Shown piece after piece: positions 26,068 to 35,985 of a stretch of 64,000 bases of DNA. How positions within the stretch are numbered: the stretch's first letter is position 1; the number at the start of each line of letters is the position of its first letter. Below the pieces are notes generated by a model that saw only the letters and a list, made by a program, of their open reading frames with translations, had not been told where the DNA came from and ran no database searches. The stretch lies in the NCBI RefSeq assembly GCF_000753865.1, contig NZ_JQFW01000015.1, positions 288,541-352,540 of the forward strand, written 5' to 3'. This DNA is from Alteromonas sp. LOR (GTDB lineage Bacteria > Pseudomonadota > Gammaproteobacteria > Enterobacterales > Alteromonadaceae). Position numbers and translations under genes: made by a program.

Positions 26068-27825
26068 ATGACAACAACTGTCGACATGACATTTAAAGAC
26101 CTAAATTTACCAGAACCTCTCTTACAAGCCATTGAAAAAGTTGGCTACGAGAAACCGTCACCTATCCAAGCTGAGAGTATTCCACTTTTGCTTGAAGGTC
26201 ACGATTTACTCGGTCAGGCACAGACAGGGACAGGAAAAACCGCTGCGTTTGCCCTGCCCATGTTGGCAAATATCGATCCTGAGCAACGTAAGCCGCAATT
26301 ACTGGTATTAGCCCCAACTCGTGAATTAGCTATTCAAGTTGCAGAGGCATTTCAGGTTTATGCGAGCTTTAGTCAAAAAATTAAAGTACTTCCAGTATAC
26401 GGCGGTCAGTCTTACGACAACCAAATTCGTCAGCTTAAGCGCGGCGTTCAGGTTGTAGTAGGTACTCCAGGTCGTATCATTGACCATATTAAGCGCAAAA
26501 CATTGGATTTAAGCGAACTTAAATTCCTTGTGCTTGACGAAGCTGATGAAATGCTTCGCATGGGCTTTATTGATGATGTAGAGCTTATTCTAAGCCATGC
26601 ACCTGCCGAGCGGCAGACGGCGTTATTCTCAGCAACCATGCCTGGACCAATCAAGAAGATAACACAGCGTTATCTCAAGGATCCAAAACACGTAAAAATT
26701 GCGTCAAAAGTTAGCACCGCGAGCACCATTCGTCAGCGCTTTTGCCAAGTTGCTCCTCATCATAAACTTGAGGCGCTTACGCGTATTATGGAAGTCGAAA
26801 AATTCGACGGCATGATTATCTTTGTTCGCACCAAAACAGCCACTGTTGAATTAGCAGATAAGCTTTCAGCACGCGGTTTTGATGTAGAGCCACTGAACGG
26901 CGATATTCCACAGTCTGCCCGTGAGCGAACTGTTGATAAGCTAAAACAAGGCCAGATCGATATTTTAGTAGCCACTGATGTTGTTGCACGTGGTCTTGAC
27001 GTTGAACGTGTTAGTCACGTTATTAACTACGATATTCCGTATGACAGTGAATCTTATGTTCACCGTATTGGTCGTACAGGTCGTGCTGGTCGTCAGGGTG
27101 ATGCGATTCTGTTTATCTCTCACCGTGAAAAACGCTTGTTGTTCTCTATTGAGAAAACGACGAAGCAGGCTATTGAAGCAATGCCTATTCCTTCAATTAG
27201 CGAAATCAACCAGACCCGTCTTACGCGCTTTAAGCAGTCGGTAATGGAAGCAACGCAAGACGATAGCATTGAATCGTTGATGCCAATTGTTGAGATGATC
27301 AAAGAAGAAAATGAAGCTTCTCCGGAAGTGCTTCTTGCTGCAATGATCAAAATAGCTCAAGGCGATGAGCCACTGGTGCTTAAAGAATCTGATCGTCCAG
27401 ACCTTAACAGCAAGCCACCTCGCGATAGTCGTGAGCGCAATGACCGTGGTGGACGTGAAAGTCGCGACAGAAAGCCAAGAGCCCCTCGTGGCAATCGCAA
27501 GCCAGATGAAGGTATGCAGCGTTTTCGCATAGAAGTAGGCCATGTACACGGTGCTAAGCCGGGTAATATTGTTGGCGCTATTGCGAACGAAGCTAACATT
27601 GACTCGAAGAACATTGGTGCTATCGAGATATATGACAACTTCAGTACGGTTGACTTGCCAGGCGGCATGCCTAAAGAAACCCATTCTACGCTTCAAGCGA
27701 CAAGAGTGGCGGGGCAACGACTCAACCTTCGCGAGTGGTCGGATACACCGCCACCAAAGCGTGAGCGTGGCGACAACCGTGGTGAAAACCGCAGTCGTGA
27801 TAACCGCGCACGTCGCAAGTCGTAA
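26068..27825 (+). CDS. deaD: DEAD-box ATP-dependent RNA helicase DeaD/CsdA
   Basis: The 585-residue helicase has the Q motif, motif I AQTGTGKT, motif Ia PTRELA, motif II DEAD, SAT, and motif VI HRIGRTGRAGR. A C-terminal RNA-binding domain of DbpA type (about 485-555, RFRIEVGHVHGAKPGNIVGAI) follows, then a basic Arg/Asp-rich tail. It unwinds structured RNA in ribosome assembly and mRNA decay, especially in the cold. I take the ATG at 26068 because AGGA lies six bases before it and homology begins there; the frame is open 116 codons further. Two hairpins follow it. Confidence 0.95.
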   Translation: MTTTVDMTFKDLNLPEPLLQAIEKVGYEKPSPIQAESIPLLLEGHDLLGQAQTGTGKTAAFALPMLANIDPEQRKPQLLVLAPTRELAIQVAEAFQVYASFSQKIKVLPVYGGQSYDNQIRQLKRGVQVVVGTPGRIIDHIKRKTLDLSELKFLVLDEADEMLRMGFIDDVELILSHAPAERQTALFSATMPGPIKKITQRYLKDPKHVKIASKVSTASTIRQRFCQVAPHHKLEALTRIMEVEKFDGMIIFVRTKTATVELADKLSARGFDVEPLNGDIPQSARERTVDKLKQGQIDILVATDVVARGLDVERVSHVINYDIPYDSESYVHRIGRTGRAGRQGDAILFISHREKRLLFSIEKTTKQAIEAMPIPSISEINQTRLTRFKQSVMEATQDDSIESLMPIVEMIKEENEASPEVLLAAMIKIAQGDEPLVLKESDRPDLNSKPPRDSRERNDRGGRESRDRKPRAPRGNRKPDEGMQRFRIEVGHVHGAKPGNIVGAIANEANIDSKNIGAIEIYDNFSTVDLPGGMPKETHSTLQATRVAGQRLNLREWSDTPPPKRERGDNRGENRSRDNRARRKS

Positions 27826-27847
27826 GATCGAAATAAAAGCAACTTCC

Positions 27848-27878
27848 GCCTTTATATAACGTTGTGGAATATAAAGGC
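27848..27878. other. Hairpin between deaD and cysG
   Basis: GCCTTTATAT (27848-27857) pairs perfectly with ATATAAAGGC (27869-27878), and no T-run follows. It may be an mRNA 3'-end stabiliser or part of a folded leader with the next hairpin. Confidence 0.5.
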
Positions 27879-27898
27879 TGATTTCGTTGTTTCTAATT

Positions 27899-27938
27899 AA
27901 AAAGAATTAGCGCAAAATAGCGTTAGTTCTTTTTTTTT
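27899..27938 (+). terminator. Strong rho-independent terminator abutting cysG
   Basis: A 13-bp stem (27901-27913 with 27920-27932, including two G-T pairs) has a six-base loop and is followed by a run of T to 27938. The cysG start codon comes 0-12 bases later, so any transcript entering cysG from upstream must pass this structure. Confidence 0.85.
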
Positions 27939-27950
27939 ATGTGCCCCTTG

Positions 27951-29336
27951 ATGGATTACTTTCCCCTATTTTTAGATGCTCGTTCGCTAAACTGCCTTAT
28001 TGTTGGTGCAGGTGAAGTGGCTGCTCGCAAACTTGAACTGATCATGAAAACGCCGGCAACCATTACCGTGGTGGCGCCGTGGGTATGCGATACGGTAAAA
28101 GCCCTTGCAAAGAGTGACAAGGTGACTTTAATAGAACGTGAATTTATCGATAGTGACCTAGCGCATAAAGACATGGTGTTTATTGCTACCGATAAACCCG
28201 ATGTAAACCAATACATTCACGACCTAGGTCGCGAGCAGAAGGTACTGGTGAATGTGGTTGATAACACCCCCTTGTGCCAATTTATTACACCTTCCATCGT
28301 AGACCGTTCACCTATCATTATTGCTATGAGTAGCGGTGGCGTTGCCCCGGTCTTGTTACGCTATTTACGTCAGAAGTTAGAAACCGTTTTGCCCGCCAAT
28401 CTCAGCAGACTTGGTTCATTTTCTGAGAAGTTCAGAGACAAAGTGAAACAGGCCCTAGATGGCGTCACTGCCCGTCGGTATTTCTGGGAAGATGTGCTAG
28501 ATGGCGACATTGCCGAGATGGTTGAAAAAGGGCAAGACGAAAAAGCAGACAAGGCCTTTGAAATAGCCTTGCAAGCAGCCGCAGAGAATAAGGAAGTGAC
28601 TGGGCAAGTGTACCTTGTGGGAGCAGGCCCTGGCGATCCGGACCTACTCACCTTTCGCGCACTGCGCTTAATGCAAAAGGCCGACGTGGTGGTTTATGAC
28701 CGCTTAGTATCACCTCAGATTTTAGAACTGGTACGCAGAGACGCTGAAAAAATCTATGTGGGAAAAGCCATGAGCAATCATACCCTCCCACAAGATGACA
28801 TTAATCAGTTGATGGTGGATGAAGCGAAAAAAGGCAATCGTGTTGTCAGATTAAAAGGCGGCGATCCGTTCATATTCGGGCGCGGCGGTGAAGAAATTCA
28901 AACTCTTATTGAACACGGCATTGAGTTTCAGGTAGTACCGGGTATTACCGCGGCAAGTGGCGCTTCAAGTTATGCAGGCATACCACTTACCCACCGAGAT
29001 CACGCTCAGTCGGTGGTGTTTGCTACAGGTCACTTAAGAAACGGTACCATCGACTTGAATTGGTCTGCATTAGCGCACAAAAATCAAACCGCAGTATTTT
29101 ACATGGGGCTAACCGGGCTACCTATTATTTGCGAAAAACTTATAAAGCATGGCTTACCTGCTACTACGCCTATCGCTTTGGTACAGCAGGCAACAACCGA
29201 TGACCAACGTGTGCTTATTGGTACACTAACCGACATATGCGCTAGGCAAAAAGAAGCGCAGTTAAAGCCGCCGACGCTGGTTATTGTGGGTACCGTAGTA
29301 AACCTGCATAACGAGCTTAACTGGTTTCAACAATGA
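27951..29336 (+). CDS. cysG: Siroheme synthase CysG
   Basis: The 461-residue trifunctional enzyme has an N-terminal NAD-binding precorrin-2 dehydrogenase/ferrochelatase half (CLIVGAGEVAARKLE, residues 15-29) and a C-terminal uroporphyrinogen-III methyltransferase half (VYLVGAGPGDPDLLTFRAL near 220, KGGDPFIFGRGGEE, VVPGITAASG). It makes siroheme for sulphite and nitrite reductases. I prefer the ATG at 27951 (MDYFPLFLD), which matches the family N-terminus; an in-frame ATG at 27939 adds four residues. No ribosome site is visible before either, and a terminator lies immediately upstream. Confidence 0.93.
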   Translation: MDYFPLFLDARSLNCLIVGAGEVAARKLELIMKTPATITVVAPWVCDTVKALAKSDKVTLIEREFIDSDLAHKDMVFIATDKPDVNQYIHDLGREQKVLVNVVDNTPLCQFITPSIVDRSPIIIAMSSGGVAPVLLRYLRQKLETVLPANLSRLGSFSEKFRDKVKQALDGVTARRYFWEDVLDGDIAEMVEKGQDEKADKAFEIALQAAAENKEVTGQVYLVGAGPGDPDLLTFRALRLMQKADVVVYDRLVSPQILELVRRDAEKIYVGKAMSNHTLPQDDINQLMVDEAKKGNRVVRLKGGDPFIFGRGGEEIQTLIEHGIEFQVVPGITAASGASSYAGIPLTHRDHAQSVVFATGHLRNGTIDLNWSALAHKNQTAVFYMGLTGLPIICEKLIKHGLPATTPIALVQQATTDDQRVLIGTLTDICARQKEAQLKPPTLVIVGTVVNLHNELNWFQQ

Positions 29337-29448
29337 TCCTAACGGGCGGCTGCTCATTTAAATAGGCTTGTATTTTCTGGCATGAACGACATACTCAGTA
29401 AACGAGAGTAATACTCTGTTTCTTGAATGTGTCGGTTATGGCGGAGCA

Positions 29449-30450
29449 ATGACAAATTTATATGGCTTTTTATCTGTGTCTGTTTACCCCCGCGTGTTAG
29501 TCACGCTAAAGCTGCTCTTGCTGTTTGTTGCTTCGGTTACCGTCAGTGTGAAAGCCAACGCCGAGCAACTTGATTTTAGCATCACAAATAAACAAGACAG
29601 CGTGCGTTTTGACTACACATGGACAGACAGACAGCAAACTATTCACTCAATTAGCTTTGCACTTCCTCGAGAAACGATTAAACAAAACCCCACGCTGCAA
29701 CCAAATTATAAGCCCAAAATAGCCCAGCGCTACGTAATGGTGGCGCTTCTAAAAGAAACCCAAAAATTAAACCCTAAAGAGGCCCGCGTTAACCTTAAGC
29801 GCCAGCAAGATGCCATCAACATTGAAGTCAAATCATCAAACCCAGAAAAAGCTGCTGAGGTACTCGATAACTTAAAAACCGTGCAGCAAACGGCGTTTGA
29901 TGACTACCTTGCCGCTCACTACTTTACTCGCTTCACTACCATGTTTAATCAAAGGGCGGTTAAACCCGACCATTTGCGCTATATCAACGAATCGGTGAAG
30001 CCAATGGTGCCCGTATCTCAAGCGTTTTATGAAAAGCTAGCACCGCAATCTAATTCACGAGACTACTTTGCGCTTCTGCTCAGTTGGATCCAAAGTATTC
30101 CTTATAACGCCATGGACGACAGAGTGGCCAGTAATGGTTCAGGCTTTGCGCCCCCCATCGGTTTATTGATGCAAAACCAAGGCGATTGCGACAGCAAAGC
30201 TGTGCTGGCATCGTCTATGGTAAGAGCATTTTTACCCACAACGAAAATGATCATGGTGCTTTTGCCTGAACATGCTCTTCTTGGCGTGGCACTGACTCCC
30301 ATGGCTGATGACGAAACCATTGAGTTTGAGGGAAAAGAATATGTGCTTTACGACCCCACAGGACCCGCGCAGATCCCTTTTGGTGAAGTGTCTGACAGCA
30401 CTAAACAGTTTATTGATACCGGCCGATTTCAAATAGAATTAGTGGAATAG
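29449..30450 (+). CDS. Transglutaminase-like cysteine protease-fold protein, exported
   Basis: The 333-residue product has an N-terminal membrane/signal segment (about 17-38, ending in AEQ). Its C-terminal domain has a Cys-His-Asp triad in transglutaminase-like order: Cys247 in NQGDCDSK, His275 in LLPEHALLGV, and Asp302 in YVLYDPTGP. Such domains in bacteria are usually peptidases or cell-envelope enzymes; no family-specific function can be given. The central part (about 45-190) is helical and unrecognised. The gene stands alone, 112 bp after cysG. Confidence 0.75.
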   Translation: MTNLYGFLSVSVYPRVLVTLKLLLLFVASVTVSVKANAEQLDFSITNKQDSVRFDYTWTDRQQTIHSISFALPRETIKQNPTLQPNYKPKIAQRYVMVALLKETQKLNPKEARVNLKRQQDAINIEVKSSNPEKAAEVLDNLKTVQQTAFDDYLAAHYFTRFTTMFNQRAVKPDHLRYINESVKPMVPVSQAFYEKLAPQSNSRDYFALLLSWIQSIPYNAMDDRVASNGSGFAPPIGLLMQNQGDCDSKAVLASSMVRAFLPTTKMIMVLLPEHALLGVALTPMADDETIEFEGKEYVLYDPTGPAQIPFGEVSDSTKQFIDTGRFQIELVE

Positions 30451-30480
30451 CGCATCGGTATTTCCGGTGCGCTCTTTAGC
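30451..30480 (+). terminator. Weak hairpin terminator after the transglutaminase-like gene
   Basis: GCGCATCGG pairs with CCGGTGCGC (one G-T pair) around a TATTT loop, followed by TCTTTA rather than a full T-run. Confidence 0.5.
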
Positions 30481-30558
30481 TATAAGTAAAGGTTTAGACA
30501 AGGTGACGGGCACGCTTGTCTCTAAGAAGCCTGGCAATGTAAGCAGACTGGTATAATA

Positions 30559-31956
30559 CTACAAGTTCTCTTCCGCAAAGCTTGCAAGGCGGCTTCGTAC
30601 CACACCATCAAGGTTAATGGTGGCGCTACCTGAGAAGTCTTTAAATTTTTCGACTAAATAAGTTAAGCCTGACGTCACAGCGCTAAGGTAGTTACTGTCT
30701 ATTTGCGCAAGGTTGCCACCTACAATCAGTTTTGTACCCTCACCACAACGGGTAATAATGGTTTTAAGCTGCGATGCCGTTAAGTTTTGCGATTCATCTA
30801 GAATAACGATGGCGTTTTGAATACTGCGACCACGCATAAAGTTCACCGATTTATACTGAATATTCGCCTTCTCCATAATGTAATTCATAGAGCCTTTCGT
30901 ATTTTCATCATGCTTGTGCAGCACTTCTAATGAATCGGTAATAGCGGCTAGCCAAGGCAGCATTTTCTCTTCTTCCGTTCCCGGTAAAAACCCAATCGAT
31001 TCGGCAATTTCAGGGGTACTGCGAGTGACAATAATCTTGTCATACATGTTGCGCTCAACCACCATTTCAAGGGCGGCAGCCAGGGCTAAAAGGGTTTTAC
31101 CACTGCCCGCAGGCCCGGTGAGAATACACATATCAATATGAGGGTCTAGCAAGGCATGCAGCGCCATACCCTGACCTATATTCTTCGGCGTTATGCCCCA
31201 TGCATTACGGCTCATCAAGCGTTCGTAACCAAGGTCGAGTACCTCTAAATGATCATCAGAGATCTCTTCTACAAGGCCAGCAAACTCTTTACTGTCATCA
31301 AGAAGGAATTCATTAATATAAGCTTCTGGCAGTATCGACTTTGGCACGGTGTGAATGGTGTCCCGCCCCTCGGTTCGGCTATCCACACTTTTTACGTTAT
31401 CCCAAAAATTACCTTCAAAGGCGTGAAAGCCTCGAGACAAGTACTTAATATCAGTAATAAGTTGATCGGTGCGATAGTCTTCAACATGCGCTAAACCGGC
31501 CCCTTTCGCCTTTAAGCGCATATTCAAATCTTTTGTCACTAACACCACTTTTTGCGGTGCGTAAGCCTTTTGAATATGAAGGGCAACGTTAATAATGCGA
31601 TTGTCGTTTTCGTTGCTCGTGAAAACCTGCTGCGCTTCAGCCATATTCAAATCGGCAAATATCGATAGCTTTCCAGTAGGTGCGGTATCGCCCGCTCCTA
31701 GCCCCTCCATTGAAACACCCACAAGCATTTCTTCAGGCGTGGCCTCATGCAGCAAGTCTTCCATTGAACGAATGGAGACACGTGCGTCCCGTGCAACGTC
31801 TTTTTTACTGTCTTTGATGTAATCGAGTTCTTCAAGAACCGTCATAGGAATAACAACATCGTGTTCTTTAAAGGAAAGAAAAGCGTGGGGTTCGTGGAGC
31901 AAAATGTTGGTATCGAGGACGTATATTTTCGTTTCGGTAGAGTTTCTTCTTGGCAT
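30559..31956 (-). CDS. PIN domain-PhoH fusion ATPase (PhoH2/YlaK type)
   Basis: The 465-residue protein fuses an N-terminal PIN ribonuclease domain (KIYVLDTNILLHEPHAF, with conserved acidic residues) to a PhoH ATPase domain with Walker A GPAGSGKT (near 280) and Walker B VILDESQN. The PIN-PhoH2 arrangement is associated with RNA helicase/RNase activity. It is longer than the single-domain E. coli PhoH and lies divergent from rapA. No partner toxin-antitoxin gene is adjacent. Confidence 0.9.
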   Translation of the reverse strand: MPRRNSTETKIYVLDTNILLHEPHAFLSFKEHDVVIPMTVLEELDYIKDSKKDVARDARVSIRSMEDLLHEATPEEMLVGVSMEGLGAGDTAPTGKLSIFADLNMAEAQQVFTSNENDNRIINVALHIQKAYAPQKVVLVTKDLNMRLKAKGAGLAHVEDYRTDQLITDIKYLSRGFHAFEGNFWDNVKSVDSRTEGRDTIHTVPKSILPEAYINEFLLDDSKEFAGLVEEISDDHLEVLDLGYERLMSRNAWGITPKNIGQGMALHALLDPHIDMCILTGPAGSGKTLLALAAALEMVVERNMYDKIIVTRSTPEIAESIGFLPGTEEEKMLPWLAAITDSLEVLHKHDENTKGSMNYIMEKANIQYKSVNFMRGRSIQNAIVILDESQNLTASQLKTIITRCGEGTKLIVGGNLAQIDSNYLSAVTSGLTYLVEKFKDFSGSATINLDGVVRSRLASFAEENL

Positions 31957-32385
31957 CCTTTACTCCGTAAAATAAAGCCAAGCTAGCCGTCAATTGGTAA
32001 TGGCTAGCGAGCTACAGCTGGGCAACTACAGGGATGCCGCTCGAAACAGGACATCTCCCCTACTCGCGTCGACTGAGAAGCAGCAATAACCCACTGCTTC
32101 AAGCGTTTGATAACGATTTCCTAAACGCTAATTCCACCATAATCCAGAAATACAGATTTCGCACTGTTTTTATCGTTTTATTTTTTCAAAGAGTGCGACC
32201 AAGCACCCCACACTTTCTCGGAGAATCTCTGCCCTCGCAACGCATAGTAAATTGAAAGCGTTGCTGCTCATTAACAAGTGCCATTCTTGCTGAATAAACA
32301 GAAAAGTGTGCCAAATAAGCTAGTATTAATGACTTATTAGCATGCAATGCGTACAATACCGCCCCCGCAAAAAGGTGAGTGATTT
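31957..32385. other. Divergent promoter region of PIN-PhoH and rapA
   Basis: This 429-bp gap contains one short palindrome (GCTAGCC 31982-31988 with GGCTAGC 32002-32008) in the phoH leader, and a TACAAT box about 30 bp before the rapA start. The 73-codon frame at 32034-32255 has no ribosome site and is probably chance. Confidence 0.5.
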
Positions 32386-35211
32386 ATGAGTTCAGACAGT
32401 CAATTTTCTATTGGTCAGCGTTGGTTAAGCAATACAGAAACCGAATTGGGATTAGGCGCCATTGTTGGCATTGATTTCCGTTCAGTTGAGGTGCTGTATC
32501 CTGCCACTGGCGAAGCGCGTATCTATACAAAAACAGAAGCGCCGCTAACGCGACTCACCTTTGAAATTGGCGACACCGTAAAAAGCCAAGACGGCTGGGA
32601 AATGACGGTGACTGAATCAGAAGAAAGCCAAGGGGTGTTCATCTATCACGGTCTACGGGAAGATACGAAGGCGCAGGCAAGACTACCTGAAACAATGCTA
32701 GACCATCACATTCGCTTGAACCAACCTGAAAAGCGTTTGTTTAGCCAACAGCTCGACCACCCTAAATGGTTTGATTTGCGAGAAAGCGCGTTGCGCTATC
32801 ATTACGAGTATCAGCGCTCTAATACGATTGGCGTTGCCGGGGCACGAATTTCACTTATTCCCCACCAATTGCACATTGCTTCTGAAGTAGGTGGCCGCCA
32901 CGCACCGCGGGTACTTCTTGCCGATGAAGTTGGTTTGGGAAAAACCATTGAAGCAGCGCTAATCATTCACCAACAGATAAAGACTGGCCGAGCGTCTCGC
33001 ATTCTCATTTTAGTTCCAGATTCACTCATGCATCAGTGGTTGGTAGAAATGCTGCGTCGCGTTAACCTGCCTTTTGCTATTTTCGATGAGAGCCGCTGCG
33101 AAGCGCTGGACGAAGAAGATATAAACCCGTTTGACAGTGAGCAGCTAGTTCTGTGCAGCATCGATTTCTTAAGCAGCAGTGAAAAACGACAGCAGCAGGT
33201 TCAGGCCGCAGATTGGGATTTAATGGTAGTGGATGAAGCACATCACCTGTCTTGGTCGCAAGAAGCGCCGTCGCAAGAATACCTCTGTGTTGAGGGGCTT
33301 GCCCAAAACACGCCTGGGGTGTTACTCCTAACGGCAACCCCCGATCAGTTAGGTCACGAAAGTCACTTTGCTCGCCTGCGTTTACTCGACCCGGCACGCT
33401 TTCACAGTTACGAAGAGTTTCTAACCGAAGAATCGCAATACAGTCAGCTTGCCGATGCGGTTGCTCCATTATTGTCAGACGCAGAACCGAACGAAAAACA
33501 GCGCGCTACCCTTTGCAACTTTGCACCTGACGTTATGGAACACGCTGGCGACCTCACCAGCTCTAAAAATAGACACGAACTTTTACACCAACTCATAGAC
33601 TGCCACGGTACAGGCCGTATGCTGTTTAGAAACCGTCGCGCCAATATTGAAGGCTTCCCCGAGCGCAAACTGTCTGCCTACGAGCTTGCCATGCCACAAG
33701 AGTATGAAGCGGCCGTGAACAGCGACGACTTGCTCAACGCGCTTTATCCTGAACGTGTGCCAAGCGTGGTAAACAGTTGGACTAAACTAGACCCCCGCGT
33801 TAGCTGGCTGGTCGATTTCATGCAAGACGTTAAACCAGAGAAAATATTGCTTATTTGCGCCAGCGCCCGCACGGCGCAAGAACTCGGTGAAGTTATCCGC
33901 ACGCAAACGGGCATTAGACACAGTGTGTTTCACGAGGGCATGAGTATTGTTGAGCGCGACAAAGCCGCTCATTATTTTGCTGATGAAGAAGATGGCGCAC
34001 AAATTTTGCTGTGTAGTGAAATAGGCAGTGAAGGGCGTAACTTCCAGTTTGCCCACCACTTAGTGCTGTTTGATTTACCTATTACTCCTGATTTATTAGA
34101 GCAGCGTATTGGTCGCTTAGACCGAATAGGTCAAACGCAAACTGTGAACATTCACGTTCCCTATCTTGCCAAAAGCGCACAGCATGTATTGCTCGACTGG
34201 TATCACGAAGGCTTGAACGCCTTTGAAAAGACCTGTCCCACGGGGTCTGGCGTTTTTGAAGACGTTAAGCCATTGTTGATGAGTGCGTGCTTGAACCCCA
34301 GCGATATGACGGCAAGAGACGAACTGATTAACTTAAGTGTTAAACTGAACAGTCAGCTAGTTGCTCAGCTAGAAGCAGGTAGAGACCGTTTGCTTGAGCT
34401 TAATGCCTCGGGTGAAGGCCGGGTTGAAGCGCTATTAGAGGACATTATTACCCTTGATAGTGAACAAGACCTATCCCGCTTTATGGGCCGTGTTTTTGAT
34501 GCCATTGGTGTTCAGCAGGATGAGAAAGGCAACGACTGCTTTATTCTTATGCCAACAGAGCAAATGGTGAGTCAGCTACCTGGGCTAGATCCTGAGGGAA
34601 TGACGGTAACCTACAAGCGCCGCGTAGCGACGACGTTAGAAAATGTGCAGTTTTTAAGTTGGGACCACCCTCTTGTTCACACCGCAATTGACGTTGTCCT
34701 TACTGATGTACACGGTAAAAGCAGCATGGGCTTTATTGCCGACCCAGATTTACCTAAGGGTGCTTATTGGATAGAAGCATTATTTGTGCTTCATGCTCAA
34801 GCACCGAAAGCCCTTCAGCTAGGCCGTTTTCTACCGCAAACGCCAGTACGCATATGCCTTGACGCCCAAGGTAACCCTGTGGATTTAAGCTTCGATGTAA
34901 AACGAAAAGTAGGGCGAAAAATATCGTCACAATTGCTAAAAGCATTACAGCAGCCCCTTAGCATTGCGATAGAAAATACGCGCAAGCTTGCACACCAGGC
35001 CGCGAACCAAAAGCTACACGACACGCTTAACACTATGCACACCACGCTTAACAGTGAAATACAGCGATTAAAAGACTTACAGAAGCGCAACCCTGCCGTA
35101 CGCGACAGTGAGATTGTGTTTATTGAGCAGCAAATGAGTGCGCTAGACAAAGTTATTCAAGGTGCCGATGTGCAGTTTGATGCCATTCGTATCATAGTGA
35201 ATAATCCCTAA
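32386..35211 (+). CDS. rapA: RNA polymerase-associated ATPase RapA
   Basis: The 941-residue Swi2/Snf2-type ATPase starts with two Tudor-like beta domains (residues 1-110), followed by the helicase core with LADEVGLGKTIEAALI (Walker A) and VVDEAHHLSW (motif II), and motif VI near 585 (QRIGRLDRIGQTQ). RapA binds RNA polymerase and recycles it after termination. The gene overlaps rluA by one base (TAATG), as also seen in E. coli where the two are adjacent. Confidence 0.95.
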   Translation: MSSDSQFSIGQRWLSNTETELGLGAIVGIDFRSVEVLYPATGEARIYTKTEAPLTRLTFEIGDTVKSQDGWEMTVTESEESQGVFIYHGLREDTKAQARLPETMLDHHIRLNQPEKRLFSQQLDHPKWFDLRESALRYHYEYQRSNTIGVAGARISLIPHQLHIASEVGGRHAPRVLLADEVGLGKTIEAALIIHQQIKTGRASRILILVPDSLMHQWLVEMLRRVNLPFAIFDESRCEALDEEDINPFDSEQLVLCSIDFLSSSEKRQQQVQAADWDLMVVDEAHHLSWSQEAPSQEYLCVEGLAQNTPGVLLLTATPDQLGHESHFARLRLLDPARFHSYEEFLTEESQYSQLADAVAPLLSDAEPNEKQRATLCNFAPDVMEHAGDLTSSKNRHELLHQLIDCHGTGRMLFRNRRANIEGFPERKLSAYELAMPQEYEAAVNSDDLLNALYPERVPSVVNSWTKLDPRVSWLVDFMQDVKPEKILLICASARTAQELGEVIRTQTGIRHSVFHEGMSIVERDKAAHYFADEEDGAQILLCSEIGSEGRNFQFAHHLVLFDLPITPDLLEQRIGRLDRIGQTQTVNIHVPYLAKSAQHVLLDWYHEGLNAFEKTCPTGSGVFEDVKPLLMSACLNPSDMTARDELINLSVKLNSQLVAQLEAGRDRLLELNASGEGRVEALLEDIITLDSEQDLSRFMGRVFDAIGVQQDEKGNDCFILMPTEQMVSQLPGLDPEGMTVTYKRRVATTLENVQFLSWDHPLVHTAIDVVLTDVHGKSSMGFIADPDLPKGAYWIEALFVLHAQAPKALQLGRFLPQTPVRICLDAQGNPVDLSFDVKRKVGRKISSQLLKALQQPLSIAIENTRKLAHQAANQKLHDTLNTMHTTLNSEIQRLKDLQKRNPAVRDSEIVFIEQQMSALDKVIQGADVQFDAIRIIVNNP

Positions 35212-35942
35212 TGGCCAATCCACCGTTTGTTTACAACCCGCCTTATACGCCGTATCTCAACTTCCTGTACCGAGATGACTTTATGGTGGTTGCCCTTAAG
35301 CCAAGCGGGTTGTTGAGTGTACCTGGCAGAATAGAAGCACATAAAGATGCGCTTATTACCCGCGTTAACAAAGTGTTGCCTACCGCTACTGTGGTACACA
35401 GGTTAGATATGGCGACATCTGGCATTATGGTGATGGCGCTGACTAAATTTAGTCATCGCGCCATCAGCAAGCAGTTCGAGCTTAGAGAAACGAAAAAGCG
35501 CTATTTCGCCAGGGTATACGGCCATGTTGACGCCGACAGCGGAGAGATAGATTTACCGCTTATCGTCGATTACCCCAACCGACCAAAGCAAATGGTTGAC
35601 CACGAACGGGGAAAGCCATCGGTAACACACTTTGATGTGATAACCCGTGCATATGATAGCGAAAACAGGCCTTACTCTCTGGTTGCGCTACGCCCCATTA
35701 CCGGGCGTTCTCATCAGCTACGCGTGCACATGCTCTCACTCGGCCACCCCATTTTAGGTGATAGGCTGTATGCTCACGACGCCGCATTAGCCATGGCCAC
35801 CCGCCTGCAGCTGCACGCCGAAAGCTTGAGTTTAAAACACCCAAAATCGAACAACTGGCTCAACTTTCAAAGCACTATTCCATTTAGTGACTACAAGCCA
35901 ACGCCATTAACCACGTTTTCATCGGTAAAGCTTTTCGGGTAG
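35211..35942 (+). CDS. rluA: Pseudouridine synthase RluA
   Basis: The 243-residue protein has the RluA catalytic motif HRLDMATSGI (Asp near residue 66) and the C-terminal GRSHQLRVHMLSLGHPILGD. Short RluA enzymes of this size without an S4 domain modify position 746 of 23S rRNA and position 32 of certain tRNAs. It is co-transcribed with rapA: its ATG overlaps the rapA stop. Its 3' end continues into 16-bp repeats (35924-35985). Confidence 0.92.
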   Translation: MANPPFVYNPPYTPYLNFLYRDDFMVVALKPSGLLSVPGRIEAHKDALITRVNKVLPTATVVHRLDMATSGIMVMALTKFSHRAISKQFELRETKKRYFARVYGHVDADSGEIDLPLIVDYPNRPKQMVDHERGKPSVTHFDVITRAYDSENRPYSLVALRPITGRSHQLRVHMLSLGHPILGDRLYAHDAALAMATRLQLHAESLSLKHPKSNNWLNFQSTIPFSDYKPTPLTTFSSVKLFG

Positions 35943-35985
35943 AAGGCTTGTCAGGTAAGAAGCTTTTTAGGAAGTAGGCTTTGTA
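35924..35985. repeat. Four degenerate 14-16-bp units spanning the rluA stop codon
   Basis: Unit 1 (35924-35937) is in the last codons; unit 2 (35938-35953) contains the stop codon TAG; units 3 and 4 follow to 35985. Each unit has GGTA/GGAA at the start and GCTTxT near the middle; neighbouring complete units match at 11 of 16. Confidence 0.6.

Noticed and set aside
27400-27825. Arg/Asp-rich repeats at the 3' end of deaD as a nucleotide repeat
   Set aside because: The repetition is in amino-acid composition (an Arg-rich RNA-binding tail), typical of such helicases, without a nucleotide period.
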